64,000 nt of DNA from the NCBI RefSeq assembly GCF_041320705.1, contig NZ_JBGGTQ010000003.1, forward strand, positions 555,957 to 619,956, in the 5' to 3' direction. How positions within the stretch are numbered: the stretch's first letter is position 1; each line of letters begins with the position of its first letter. The DNA comes from Kineococcus mangrovi (GTDB taxonomy: Bacteria; Actinomycetota; Actinomycetes; Actinomycetales; Kineococcaceae). Below the pieces are notes generated by a model, which saw only the letters and a program-made list of their open reading frames with translations, searched no databases and had not been told where the DNA came from. Made by a program: the position numbers and the translations under genes. Below, piece by piece: positions 16,584-27,128 of this stretch.

Positions 16584-17033
16584 TTGAGTGACAGTGTCGC
16601 CACCGCGCACGTGGAGGACGCCTACCGCGTGCTCCTGCGCCGGTCGCTGACCGTCGGGGCTGCCGTCGCCGCCGTCTGCGTCGTCGCCGCGGCGGTCCTG
16701 GCCGGCGTCGAGGGGCTCCTCTCGGCGCTCGTCGGTTCCGTGATGGTCCTCGTCTTCTTCGGCGCGCGGCTCGTCGTCATGCGGCGCACCGCCCGGTCGA
16801 ACCCGCAGCTCGTGCTCATCGCCGCGCTCGGCGTCTACACCGTGAAGATCGTCCTGCTCGGGGTCGCCATGGTCCTGCTCATGGGCGTCTCGTGGATCGA
16901 CGGGCCCGCCCTCGGGTTGTCCGTCATCGCGTGCGCCGTCGGCTGGCTGGCAGCCGAGATGCGCGCGTTCGTCAAGCTCCGCGTCCCCGTGTTCGGGGCC
17001 CCCGCGCCGCGCGACCCGGACGGTGGGTCGTGA
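16584..17033 (+). CDS. Small membrane protein before atpB, AtpI-like
   Basis: A 149-residue protein with four predicted membrane segments (about 24-48, 50-70, 85-108 and 110-130) and a polar C-terminal tail. Its place at the head of the ATP synthase operon suggests the AtpI role, helping assembly of the c-ring, but I see no diagnostic motif and rely on position and topology. The start is TTG at 16584 with AGAGAGCAG upstream; a GTG about 27 nt later is also possible. The stop overlaps the next start (GTGA). Confidence 0.65.
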   Translation: MSDSVATAHVEDAYRVLLRRSLTVGAAVAAVCVVAAAVLAGVEGLLSALVGSVMVLVFFGARLVVMRRTARSNPQLVLIAALGVYTVKIVLLGVAMVLLMGVSWIDGPALGLSVIACAVGWLAAEMRAFVKLRVPVFGAPAPRDPDGGS

Positions 17034-17311
17034 GCGAGAGCCCTGCTACCGTTCGCCGCGACATGACCGACGACGGCCACCCCGCCCCTCCTGCCCGCCC
17101 CGGCGCGGACCAGGAGCGCGAGCACGGCCGCCTCGAGGAGTCGCGGGCCTGGAACATCCCCTCGTACCTGCTCGCCGGAGTCTTGGGCTTCGGCGGCATC
17201 GGGTACCTGATCGACCGCCTGATCGGCACGGACTTCATCGTCGCCATCGGCATCGTCGGCGGCATGGCGCTGGCGATCTACTACGTGTGGTTCCGGTACG
17301 GTAAAGCGTGA
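17030..17311 (+). CDS. AtpZ/AtpI family small membrane protein
   Basis: A 93-residue protein with a charged N-terminal half and two membrane segments near the C-terminus. The pattern GFGGIGYLIDRLIGT, then a glycine-rich hydrophobic stretch ending AIYYVWFRYG, matches the AtpZ/ATPase_gene1 family found beside F-type ATPase genes; members are thought to help Fo assembly or cation handling. The GTG at 17030 overlaps the upstream stop by 4 nt. An ATG at 17063 lies 10 nt after a TACCGT hexamer and is an alternative start. atpB follows after 91 nt. Confidence 0.75.
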   Translation: MSESPATVRRDMTDDGHPAPPARPGADQEREHGRLEESRAWNIPSYLLAGVLGFGGIGYLIDRLIGTDFIVAIGIVGGMALAIYYVWFRYGKA

Positions 17312-17402
17312 CGGCCACTTGTGAAGTCCCTGTGGTCGTCCTTTCGCGTGTGCTCGCGGAACCGACCCGTACCCACGACGACGTTCGCACGGAGGAGTTG
17401 AC

Positions 17403-18206
17403 GTGAGCCTCGGAATGCTCGCCGCCGCAGGAGGCGAAGAGGGGTTCGAGACCCCGACCCAGGCAATCTTCTGGCAGCCCCTCATCGGCTCGGGCTCGGG
17501 GTGGCTGGACGTCACGCGTCCCGCGCTGGTCTTCGTGTTGTCGGCCGTCCTCATCGCCGCACTGCTCAACTGGGCCACGAAGCGTCTTGAAGTCGTCCCC
17601 GGCAAGCGGCAGATGGGGATGGAGGCCACCTACGGCTTGGTCCGCAACTCCATCGCCCGCGACATCATCGGGTCCCGCGACTTCCTGAAGTTCGTGCCGA
17701 TGCTGTTCACGATGTTCGCCCTCATCCTGGTGAACAACCTCTTCGGCATCATCCCGCCGGTCCAGTACCCGACGATGAGCCGCATCGCGTTCCCGCTGGT
17801 GCTGGCCCTCGTCGTCTACGGCGTGTACCACTACCTCGGCATCAAGAAGCGCGGTCTGGGGGGTCACATCGGCCACATGATCCCCCCGGGGCTGCCGGGC
17901 TGGATCAAGCCGCTCGTCTTCCTGCTCGAGCTCATCACGTACTTCATCACCCGCCCGGTGACCCTCGCGCTGCGACTCTTCGGGAACATGTTCGCGGGGC
18001 ACATCCTGCTGGTGCTCTTCATCACCGGCGGTGAGTACATGCTCCTGCACTCGGGGAGCCTGGGCCTGCAGATCTTCTCGATCCCGACCTTCGCGATGGG
18101 CATCGTGATGACGCTGTTCGAACTCCTCGTCGAGTTCCTCCAGGCGTACATCTTCACGCTGCTCGCCGCCCTCTACATCGCCGGCTCCCTCGCCGACGAG
18201 CACTGA
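17403..18206 (+). CDS. atpB: ATP synthase Fo subunit a
   Basis: Forms the two proton half-channels next to the c-ring. It has 267 residues and at least five membrane helices. The essential arginine is in [13 protein letters not shown] (about residue 188). The GTG start has GGAGGAG at ideal spacing; an ATG at 17415 is also in frame. The 91-nt gap upstream is longer than elsewhere in the operon and could hold an internal promoter, but none is clear. Confidence 0.97.
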   Translation: MSLGMLAAAGGEEGFETPTQAIFWQPLIGSGSGWLDVTRPALVFVLSAVLIAALLNWATKRLEVVPGKRQMGMEATYGLVRNSIARDIIGSRDFLKFVPMLFTMFALILVNNLFGIIPPVQYPTMSRIAFPLVLALVVYGVYHYLGIKKRGLGGHIGHMIPPGLPGWIKPLVFLLELITYFITRPVTLALRLFGNMFAGHILLVLFITGGEYMLLHSGSLGLQIFSIPTFAMGIVMTLFELLVEFLQAYIFTLLAALYIAGSLADEH

Positions 18207-18267
18207 CCCACCCACCAGCAGATCGGCGCGGCCCGCGCGTCGGCAACGGAAGGAAGCAGAGAGACTG

Positions 18268-18474
18268 ATGGACGGCAACATCGCAATCCTCGGCTACGGC
18301 CTCTCGGCCATCGGCCCCGGTATCGGCGTCGGCTTGATCTTCGCCGCCTACATCAACGGCGTCGCGCGCCAGCCCGAAGCGCGCGGCATGCTGCAGACCA
18401 TCGCCTTCCTGGGCTTCGCCCTCACCGAGGCGCTGGCGATCTTCGGTCTGGCGCTCGCCTTCGTCTTCCGCTGA
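18268..18474 (+). CDS. atpE: ATP synthase Fo subunit c
   Basis: Proton-carrying ring subunit. It has 68 residues and is a helical hairpin with a glycine-rich first helix ([12 protein letters not shown]), the polar loop ARQPEARG and the second helix [16 protein letters not shown]. The proton-binding carboxylate is E54. No sodium-type Gln/Glu/Ser set is visible, so proton coupling is expected. ATG start with GGAAGGAAG upstream. Confidence 0.98.
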   Translation: MDGNIAILGYGLSAIGPGIGVGLIFAAYINGVARQPEARGMLQTIAFLGFALTEALAIFGLALAFVFR

Positions 18475-18521
18475 CAGGCGCTCACCTCCCACCCACCGAG
18501 CGCTGACCTGAAGGAGGAGCC

Positions 18522-19094
18522 GTGCAGCTCGCAGTAACGGCACAGGCCGCTGCCGACGAGGGCCTCGTCGACCCGACGGGCTACCCGATCATCCCTCACA
18601 TCGGTGAGCTGATCTTCGGCGCCATCGTCTTCATCGCGTTGCTGATCTTCGTGCAGAAGAAGATCGTCCCGCGGCTGGAGACGGTGTACGAGGAGCGGCG
18701 CGCCGCGATCGAGGGCAACGTCGAGAAGGCGGAGAAGGCCCAGGAAGAGGCCGCCGCCGCCCTCGCCGAGTACAAGGCCCAGCTCGCGGACGCCCGCGGC
18801 GAGGCCAACCGCATCCGTGAGGACGCGCGCCAGCAGGGTGCGCAGATCCTCGCCGAGATGCGCGAGCAGGCGCAGGCCGAGTCCGACCGCATCACGACCG
18901 CGGCTCGCGCCACGATCGAGGCGGAGCGGGCCCAGGCCACGGCGCAGCTGCGCGCCGAGGTGGGTCGCCTGGCGACCGACCTGGCCTCCCGCATCGTCGG
19001 TGAGTCGCTGCAGGACTCCGCTCGCCAGAGCGGTGTCGTGGACCGGTTCCTCGCCGACCTCGAGCGCAGCGAGTCGGGGGCGACCTCCCGATGA
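18522..19094 (+). CDS. atpF: ATP synthase Fo subunit b
   Basis: Peripheral-stalk subunit of 190 residues. There is one membrane helix near residues 25-45 (ELIFGAIVFIALLIFV), then a long charged coiled coil rich in Ala, Glu, Gln and Arg. It is a separate gene here and not fused to delta as in mycobacteria. GTG start with AAGGAGGAG upstream. The stop overlaps the atpH start (ATGA). Confidence 0.97.
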   Translation: MQLAVTAQAAADEGLVDPTGYPIIPHIGELIFGAIVFIALLIFVQKKIVPRLETVYEERRAAIEGNVEKAEKAQEEAAAALAEYKAQLADARGEANRIREDARQQGAQILAEMREQAQAESDRITTAARATIEAERAQATAQLRAEVGRLATDLASRIVGESLQDSARQSGVVDRFLADLERSESGATSR

Positions 19095-19918
19095 GCGAGC
19101 TCGACTCCGGCGTCGCGAAGGCGAGCCTCGCCGCCGCGCAGCAGGTGCTCGACGCGCAGCTCGCCACCGGGGGGGCCGACGCGGGCCGGACGGGGGAGGA
19201 CCTCTTCGCCGTCACCAGCCTGCTCGACTCCTCGGTGGGGTTGCGCCGGGCCCTGACCGACCCGTCGCGGGAGAGCTCGGCCAAGGCCGAGTTCGTCCGC
19301 CGCACCTTCACCGGCAGGATCGGCACGGCCGCCGTCGAGACGGTCGCCGCGCTGGCGTCGTCCCGCTGGACGGCCGGTCGCGACCTGTCGGACGCGACCG
19401 AGCGGCTCGCCGTCGTCGCGGTCGTGACGCAGGCGGAGCGGTCGGGGCACCTGGACGCGCTGGAGGACGAGCTCTTCCGGTTCTCCCGCACCATCGCCGG
19501 CAACCCGCAGCTGCGCGACGCCCTCGCCGACCGCAGCGCACCGGACGCCAACCGCGCCTCGCTGGTCTCCCGGCTGCTGCTCGACAGGGCGGCGCCCGAG
19601 ACGGTCCAGCTGGCCCGTCGCGCGGCGGTCTCGCCGCGCGGGGTGCGCGCCGAGCGGCTGCTCGAGGAGTGGGTCGAGGTCGTGGCCGCGCGCCGCGACC
19701 AGTTCGTCGCCCACGTCGTGAGCGCCACCCCCCTCAGCGAGGCCCAGCGCGAGCGCCTCGCGGCCTCGCTGTCGCGCCAGTACGGCCGGGCCATCAGCGT
19801 CACGGTCGACGTCGACCCCGACCTCGTCGGCGGGCTCCGCGTGAGCATCGGTGACGACGTCATCGACGGGTCGATCGCGACCCGCCTCGACGAGGCGCGT
19901 CGCCGCCTGGCCGGCTGA
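19091..19918 (+). CDS. atpH: ATP synthase F1 subunit delta
   Basis: Joins the peripheral stalk to the top of F1. At 275 residues it is longer than the roughly 180 of most bacteria, as is common in actinomycetes. The N-terminal part carries an extra segment, and the OSCP core ends with the typical [20 protein letters not shown]. The ATG overlaps the atpF stop, so the two stalk subunits are translationally coupled. An 88-nt gap with a short GC-rich hairpin near 19940-19957 precedes atpA. Confidence 0.95.
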   Translation: MSELDSGVAKASLAAAQQVLDAQLATGGADAGRTGEDLFAVTSLLDSSVGLRRALTDPSRESSAKAEFVRRTFTGRIGTAAVETVAALASSRWTAGRDLSDATERLAVVAVVTQAERSGHLDALEDELFRFSRTIAGNPQLRDALADRSAPDANRASLVSRLLLDRAAPETVQLARRAAVSPRGVRAERLLEEWVEVVAARRDQFVAHVVSATPLSEAQRERLAASLSRQYGRAISVTVDVDPDLVGGLRVSIGDDVIDGSIATRLDEARRRLAG

Positions 19919-20006
19919 GCACCGCCCTGAACACCCCACCCCGCGGGACGCGGGGGATGATGGACTTCGAGAACCGCAGGACCCGAGAAGGAGAGCAGGG
20001 CATCCC

Positions 20007-21644
20007 ATGGCCGAGCTGACCATCCGCCCGGAGGAGATCCGGGACGCTCTCGACGCCTTCGTGGCGTCGTACGACCCCGGCACCGCCGCGCGTGAGGAAG
20101 TCGGCCGCGTGACCGACGCGGGCGACGGCATCGCCCACGTCGAGGGCCTGCCCTCGGTCATGGCGAACGAGCTGCTGCGCTTCGAGGACGGCACCCTCGG
20201 CCTCGCGCAGAACCTCGACGTGCGCGACATCGGTGTCGTCGTCCTCGGTGACGCCGCCGGCATCGAGGAGGGCCAGCCGGTCCACCGCACGGGCGAGGTC
20301 CTCTCCGTGCCCGTCGGTGACGACTTCCTGGGCCGCGTCGTCGACCCGCTGGGTGCGCCGATCGACGGCCTGGGCCCGATCGAGGCCGAGACCCGCCGTG
20401 CGCTGGAGCTGCAGGCCCCCTCGGTCGTGCAGCGCCAGGAGGTCCGCGAGCCGCTGCAGACCGGCATCAAGGCCATCGACGCGATGATCCCCGTCGGCCG
20501 CGGCCAGCGTCAGCTGATCATCGGTGACCGCCAGACCGGCAAGACCGCGATCGCGATCGACACGATCATCAACCAGAAGGACAACTGGGCCTCGGGCGAC
20601 CCCAAGCAGCAGGTCCGCTGCATCTACGTCGCCATCGGTCAGAAGGGCTCCACGATCGCTTCGGTGAAGCGCTCGCTGGAGGAGGCCGGCGCGATGGAGT
20701 ACACGACCATCGTCGCGGCCCCCGCCTCCGACCCGGCCGGCTTCAAGTACCTCGCGCCGTACACCGGTTCGGCCATCGGCCAGCACTGGATGTACGCCGG
20801 CAAGCACGTCCTCATCGTGTTCGACGACCTGTCCAAGCAGGCCGAGGCCTACCGCGCCGTGTCGCTGCTGCTGCGCCGCCCGCCGGGCCGCGAGGCGTAC
20901 CCCGGTGACGTCTTCTACCTGCACTCCCGCCTGCTGGAGCGCTGCGCGAAGCTGTCCGACGAGCTCGGCGCCGGGTCGATGACGGGTCTGCCGTTCATCG
21001 AGACCAAGGGCAACGACGTCTCGGCGTACATCCCGACCAACGTCATCTCCATCACCGACGGCCAGATCTTCCTGCAGTCGGACCTGTTCAACGCCAACCA
21101 GCGTCCCGCGATCGACGTCGGCATCTCGGTGTCCCGCGTCGGTGGTGCGGCCCAGACGAAGGCCATCAAGGGCATCTCCGGGACGCTGAAGCTGGACCTG
21201 GCGCAGTTCCGGGCCATGGAGGCGTTCGCGATGTTCGCCTCCGACCTGGACCAGGCCTCCCGCAACCAGCTCGCCCGGGGTGCGCGCCTCGTCGAGCTGC
21301 TCAAGCAGCCGCAGTACACGCCGTTCTCCCTCGAGGAGCAGGTCGTCTCGATCTGGGCCGGCACCACCGGCCAGCTCGACTCCGTCGAGGTCTCGGACAT
21401 CTCCCGCTTCGAGCGCGAGTTCCTCGAGCACGTCAAGCGCAACCACGGCGAGCTCATGCAGGGGATCCGCGAGACCAAGCAGTTCTCCGACGGCGCCAAG
21501 GACGAGCTGAAGCAGGCCATCGACGCCTTCAAGCCGCAGTTCTCGGCGGGCTCGACCGACTCGGCCGTCCCGGCCGACGAGGACCACGGCCGGACCGACG
21601 AGGACGACATCTCGCAGGAGCAGATCACCACCACCAAGCGCTGA
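20007..21644 (+). CDS. atpA: ATP synthase F1 subunit alpha
   Basis: Non-catalytic nucleotide-binding subunit of the F1 hexamer, 545 residues. It has a beta-barrel N-terminal domain, a Walker A motif GDRQTGKT (about 173-180) and a family signature near [15 protein letters not shown]. The C-terminal 30 residues are an acidic tail beyond the usual end, as in other actinobacteria; in mycobacteria a similar tail restrains ATP hydrolysis. Whether this one does is unknown. ATG start with AAGGAGAG upstream. Confidence 0.98.
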   Translation: MAELTIRPEEIRDALDAFVASYDPGTAAREEVGRVTDAGDGIAHVEGLPSVMANELLRFEDGTLGLAQNLDVRDIGVVVLGDAAGIEEGQPVHRTGEVLSVPVGDDFLGRVVDPLGAPIDGLGPIEAETRRALELQAPSVVQRQEVREPLQTGIKAIDAMIPVGRGQRQLIIGDRQTGKTAIAIDTIINQKDNWASGDPKQQVRCIYVAIGQKGSTIASVKRSLEEAGAMEYTTIVAAPASDPAGFKYLAPYTGSAIGQHWMYAGKHVLIVFDDLSKQAEAYRAVSLLLRRPPGREAYPGDVFYLHSRLLERCAKLSDELGAGSMTGLPFIETKGNDVSAYIPTNVISITDGQIFLQSDLFNANQRPAIDVGISVSRVGGAAQTKAIKGISGTLKLDLAQFRAMEAFAMFASDLDQASRNQLARGARLVELLKQPQYTPFSLEEQVVSIWAGTTGQLDSVEVSDISRFEREFLEHVKRNHGELMQGIRETKQFSDGAKDELKQAIDAFKPQFSAGSTDSAVPADEDHGRTDEDDISQEQITTTKR

Positions 21645-21693
21645 GCGGCGCGGCAGACGCAGGACCGAGCGGAGCAAGGAAGAGGAGCAGGAC

Positions 21694-24127
<2,434 letters not shown>

Positions 24128-24128
<1 letters not shown>

Positions 24129-24403
24129 TGGCTCTGCAGGTCGAGCTCGTCGCGGCGGACCGCTCCGTGTGGTCCGGCGAGGCGTCGCTGGTGCGCGCGC
24201 GCACCGCGGAGGGTGAGATCGGCATCATGGCCGGGCACGAGCCGCTGCTGGCCGTCCTCGCCCCCGGCGACGTGGCGATCTCCGGATCCGGGTCCGACGG
24301 TGTGACCGCGACCGTCAGCGGCGGGTTCTTCTCGGTGGACCACGACAAGGTGACGATCGTCGCCGAGCAGGTCGAGGTCACCGCGGGTTCCGGCACGCGC
24401 TGA
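24128..24403 (+). CDS. atpC: ATP synthase F1 subunit epsilon, short form
   Basis: Rotor subunit at the foot of gamma. Only 91 residues are encoded, against about 120-140 in most bacteria. The N-terminal beta-sandwich is complete, with AEGEIGIMAGHEPLLAVL and GGFFSVDHDKVTIVAE. The C-terminal two-helix domain, which in other species binds ATP and inhibits hydrolysis, is absent: the frame ends at VTAGSGTR followed by TGA. The start overlaps the atpD stop, confirming the reading frame. Inhibition, if any, must come from another subunit. Confidence 0.95.
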
Positions 24404-24418
24404 GACGGCGGGGCGACG

Positions 24419-24871
24419 GTGCACGAGGTCCTGCTCTCCCTGGAGATCGCAGGTGCGTGCGCCGTCGTCCTCGTCGTGGTGCTGGTTCTGGTGGTGCTGC
24501 GGCGCCGCCGCCTCCTGGCCCGCCTCGGCACCTTCGACTGTTCCGTGCGGCAGGCCCGTGGTGGCCGCCGACGGTGGGCCCTGGGGGTCGCGCAGTACGA
24601 GCGCGACCGCCTGGACTGGTACCGGACCTTCTCGCTCTCCCCGCGCCCGTCGTGCAGCTACGCACGGCGGGCGCTGGCCGTCACCGTCTTCCGCGACGCC
24701 GAGGGGCCCGAGCTCGTGGCCGTCCAGCCCGGCGCGATGATCGTGGAGTGCCGCCTGGAGGTCGGCGCTGCGGGTGAGGAGATCGAGTTCGCGATGGGCC
24801 GGGACACCTACACGGGTTTCGCGAGCTGGCTGGAGTCCGCCCCGCCCGGGCAGGGCGTCAACGTCGCCTAA
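24419..24871 (+). CDS. DUF2550 family membrane-anchored protein
   Basis: A 150-residue protein with one N-terminal membrane helix (about residues 8-30, with VVLVVVLVLVVLRRRRL) and a soluble domain of about 110 residues rich in Arg and Trp. Its size, topology and place directly behind atpC match the actinobacterial DUF2550 family, whose function is unknown. It starts with GTG 15 nt after the atpC stop, so it is probably in the same transcript. Its stop overlaps the stop of the convergent gene by 3-4 nt. Confidence 0.75.
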   Translation: MHEVLLSLEIAGACAVVLVVVLVLVVLRRRRLLARLGTFDCSVRQARGGRRRWALGVAQYERDRLDWYRTFSLSPRPSCSYARRALAVTVFRDAEGPELVAVQPGAMIVECRLEVGAAGEEIEFAMGRDTYTGFASWLESAPPGQGVNVA

Positions 24872-25206
24872 CGCCCCTGCTCCAGGATCTGCCGGGCCAG
24901 CCCCGCCTCGGCGGGGAACACCATGACCCGCGGTCCCTCCGTCGTGGGGGCCAGCGTCGCCCGGATCCCCGCGTCGACGAGCGTGCGCCGCTGCACCTCG
25001 GCCTCGACGAAGGTGGGGGGTGCGGACACCACCTCCAGCAGGCCGTACTCCTCGCTCGACCCGCGCTGGGGCCGGCGCTCCACCACGGACCTGCCGTGCG
25101 AGAACGTCCAACGCAGCAGCAGGACCAGGACCAGGACCGCGACGAGGGCCACGGCGGGTCCGAAGGCGTAGGAGTAGCTGCCCCAGCTGATCTGCACGCC
25201 ACCCAT
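24868..25206 (-). CDS. Membrane-anchored protein with DUF2007-like domain
   Basis: A 112-residue protein. One membrane helix lies at about residues 14-33, followed by a basic linker. The C-terminal domain (LLEVVSAPPTFVEAEVQRRTL to GLARQIL) resembles the DUF2007/'putative signal transducing protein' fold, a small ferredoxin-like domain. Function unknown. ATG start with GGAGGAGG upstream. It is convergent with the DUF2550 gene, the two stop codons sharing bases (TAG on this strand inside the TAA region of the other). Confidence 0.7.
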   Translation of the reverse strand: MGGVQISWGSYSYAFGPAVALVAVLVLVLLLRWTFSHGRSVVERRPQRGSSEEYGLLEVVSAPPTFVEAEVQRRTLVDAGIRATLAPTTEGPRVMVFPAEAGLARQILEQGR

Positions 25207-25286
25207 CCTCCTCCCGTGGACCCGTCAGGTCACCGTTGGGCAACGGCTGGGGTCTTCGCGGGATCGGCGGCACCGGCCGATGGCAG

Positions 25287-25364
25287 AGTGTGACCACAGT
25301 GTGACCGCTGGTCTCGATCTCCCCACCCGCCACGGGCGGGGAACGGGGTGCAACCGACCAGCGG
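25287..25364 (+). promoter_or_regulatory. Direct repeats and nested inverted repeats upstream of the STAS gene
   Basis: AGTGTGACC occurs twice (25287-25295 and 25298-25306) with an 11-bp period, about one helical turn. It is followed by a perfect 9-bp inverted repeat, CCGCTGGTC (25305-25313) and GACCAGCGG (25356-25364). Inside that loop sits a 6-bp hairpin CCCGCC-ACG-GGCGGG (25326-25340). The element lies in the 220-nt divergent gap and ends 62 nt before the STAS start, so it may be a regulator site, a structured leader, or both. Confidence 0.45.
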
Positions 25365-25426
25365 TCCGCTGCGTCTGACCGGTGACGATCACACGATCAC
25401 GACCGGCGTCCTCGGGGGAGGAACAG

Positions 25427-25987
25427 ATGGCGATCGGACTCGCGGCGGTGCCCGGCACCGTCCAGCAGGACACCGTCCAGCAGGACCCGTCGGCGCCCAG
25501 CGCCGCGGACGACGTCGCGGCCCGCCGGGCCGCGCGCTCGACCCCCGGCAGCGCGGCCACCGTGGACGACGTCGTCCACGGGCAGGTCGTGCACGTCGGC
25601 GGCCGGCTCGACGTCCACACCGTGCCCGACGTCCGGGCGGCCCTGCACGCGGCCGTCGACGCGGGGACCGGTGACCTCGTCGTCCGGGTCGACGGCATCG
25701 TCGTCGCCGACGCGACGGGGCTCGGGGTCTTCGTCGGCGCCCACCGGCGCGCCCAGCGGACCGGGCGGCGCCTCGTGCTGCGCGAGGTGCCGCTGCCGGC
25801 GCTGCGGCTGCTGCGGGTCACGCGACTGCACCTCGTCCTGCAGGTCGAGGACACCCCGGCCGTGGACCGCACCGCGGTGCGCAGGGCGCGCGCGGAGGCC
25901 CTGCTGCGCCGGACCGGCGCGACCGGCCGGGCCGGTGCTCAGAACAGCCGCGAGTCCACGTCGTCGATCCCGCGCAAGGCGTCGTAG
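25427..25987 (+). CDS. STAS-domain protein, anti-sigma factor antagonist type
   Basis: A 186-residue protein with a STAS domain at about residues 45-140 ([20 protein letters not shown], then [19 protein letters not shown]). In SpoIIAA-type antagonists the phosphorylated residue follows Asp-Ser; here the aligned position is threonine (DATG, about T97), so phosphoswitching is possible. The N-terminal 40 residues are polar and contain a duplicated TVQQD. No anti-sigma kinase or sigma factor lies nearby. ATG start with a strong GGGGGAGGAAC. The last 49 nt overlap the 3' end of nucS on the other strand. Confidence 0.85.
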   Translation: MAIGLAAVPGTVQQDTVQQDPSAPSAADDVAARRAARSTPGSAATVDDVVHGQVVHVGGRLDVHTVPDVRAALHAAVDAGTGDLVVRVDGIVVADATGLGVFVGAHRRAQRTGRRLVLREVPLPALRLLRVTRLHLVLQVEDTPAVDRTAVRRARAEALLRRTGATGRAGAQNSRESTSSIPRKAS

Positions 25988-26634
25988 TCCAACCGCACGC
26001 ACCGGATCCCGCGGTCGGTGGCCAGCGTCCTCGCCTGCGGCTTGATCTCCTGGGCGGCGAGGACGCCGGTCACGGGGGCCAGCAGCGGGTCGCGGTTGAG
26101 CAGCTCGAGGTAGCGCGTCAGCTGCTCCACGCCGTCGATCTCGGCCCGGCGCTTGATCTCGACGGCGACGGCACGACCACCGGCGTCGCGGGCGAGGATG
26201 TCGACCGGGCCGATGGCCGTCATGTACTCCCGGCGCACCAGCGTGTACCCCTCGCCGAGGGTGCCGATGTGCTCGGCCAGCAGCTTCTGCAGGTGCGCCT
26301 CCACCCCGTCCTTGACCAGGCCCGGGTCGAGGCCGAGCTCGTGCTCGGAGTCGTGCAGCACCTCGTGGACGGAGACGACGAGGCGGTCGTCGGTCTTGGT
26401 GTGCTGCACGGTCCACGTCTCCACGACGCCGGCCTCGCGGGCGTCCTCACCGGGCACGTCCACCGTCAGCCGGGCGGGGGGGCTCATCCAGTTCAGCGGC
26501 TTGTAGCTGCCCCCGTCGGAGTGGACGAGGACGCTGCCGTCGGCCTTGACCAGGAGCAGGCGGGTCGCCAGCGGGAGGTGGGCGGTGAGCCGGCCCGCGT
26601 AGTCGACGGAGCAGCGGGCGATGACGAGACGCAC
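25939..26634 (-). CDS. nucS: Mismatch-specific endonuclease NucS (EndoMS)
   Basis: Endonuclease that cuts both strands at certain mismatches; it replaces MutS/MutL mismatch repair in most actinobacteria. It has 231 residues. The N-terminal domain begins [20 protein letters not shown], the family hallmark. The C-terminal RecB-like nuclease domain has GPVDILARD and [11 protein letters not shown] (about residues 140-170). The final residues, DSRLF, resemble the short tail by which NucS binds the DNA sliding clamp. The start is the GTG at 26634, 8 nt after TAAGCT; longer upstream starts would break the conserved N-terminus. It overlaps the STAS gene tail to tail. Confidence 0.95.
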   Translation of the reverse strand: MRLVIARCSVDYAGRLTAHLPLATRLLLVKADGSVLVHSDGGSYKPLNWMSPPARLTVDVPGEDAREAGVVETWTVQHTKTDDRLVVSVHEVLHDSEHELGLDPGLVKDGVEAHLQKLLAEHIGTLGEGYTLVRREYMTAIGPVDILARDAGGRAVAVEIKRRAEIDGVEQLTRYLELLNRDPLLAPVTGVLAAQEIKPQARTLATDRGIRCVRLDYDALRGIDDVDSRLF

Positions 26635-26642
26635 GAGGGGCG

Positions 26643-26648
26643 AGCTTA
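26643..26648 (-). promoter_or_regulatory. Candidate -10 box of nucS (leaderless)
   Basis: TAAGCT on the minus strand lies 8 nt before the nucS GTG. No ribosome site is present between them. Confidence 0.5.
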
Positions 26649-26729
26649 CGAGACGCCCCCCGCCGTGCCCGCCCACGACCCGGCCGGGCACGTGTAACGA
26701 AACCGGGCCGCGCGACGACTACCGGTCGT

Positions 26730-26782
26730 ACCGGGCGTGGCCACGGTGGTGTGGAGGGGACACCACCGCGGCAGCGCCCGGT
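26730..26782. other. Long two-part hairpin between nucS and the divergent gene
   Basis: The outer 8-bp stem ACCGGGCG (26730-26737) pairs with CGCCCGGT (26775-26782). A symmetric 6x6 internal loop follows, then a perfect inner 9-bp stem CGGTGGTGT (26744-26752) with ACACCACCG (26760-26768) around a 7-nt loop. It lies between two divergent starts, so it is not a terminator for either flanking gene. An operator pair or a structured RNA are both possible. Confidence 0.5.
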
Positions 26783-26806
26783 CGGGCCGGGCGGCGCGGT
26801 GCTTGA

Positions 26807-26812
26807 GAGCAT
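26807..26812 (+). promoter_or_regulatory. Candidate -10 box of the small zinc-finger-like gene
   Basis: GAGCAT lies 6 nt before the GTG at 26819, fitting the (T/G)A-N3-T pattern. Confidence 0.4.
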
Positions 26813-26818
26813 GACGCC

Positions 26819-27106
26819 GTGCCCCGCGCCAACCGCCGCCGCCCCGACCCGCCGCCCCGCGCGCCGCTGGGACGCGGGGTCGACCGCACCGTCTCCGGCC
26901 CCGACGGGACCTGGGTCGTCCGGGAGCTGCGGGGCACCTCCTCGGAGAAGACCTACCGGTGCCCCGGGTGCCACCAGGACATCCCGCCGGGCACCCCGCA
27001 CCTCGTCGTCTGGCCCGCGCGCGGCACCTTCAGCCCCGGGGAGGGGGTCACCGAGCGGCGGCACTGGCACCGCTCCTGCTTCACCGCCCGTGGCCGGAGG
27101 TTCTGA
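26819..27106 (+). CDS. Small zinc-ribbon-like protein, function unknown
   Basis: A 95-residue protein. The first 25 residues are Arg/Pro-rich and probably disordered. The core has YRCPGCHQDI and later HWHRSCF, a CxxC...HxxxC set that could bind one zinc. Similar short proteins occur beside nucS in actinomycetes, sometimes labelled ATP/GTP-binding protein without clear support. The GTG start follows a -10-like hexamer by 6 nt. The aldolase-type gene starts 22 nt downstream with its own -10-like box. Confidence 0.7.
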   Translation: MPRANRRRPDPPPRAPLGRGVDRTVSGPDGTWVVRELRGTSSEKTYRCPGCHQDIPPGTPHLVVWPARGTFSPGEGVTERRHWHRSCFTARGRRF

Positions 27107-27116
27107 GGTGCGCGGG

Positions 27117-27122
27117 TAGCGT
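27117..27122 (+). promoter_or_regulatory. Candidate -10 box of the aldolase-type gene
   Basis: TAGCGT lies 6 nt before the GTG at 27129. The identical hexamer precedes the thiamine-binding protein gene at 30168. Confidence 0.45.
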
Positions 27123-27128
27123 GCCGGG

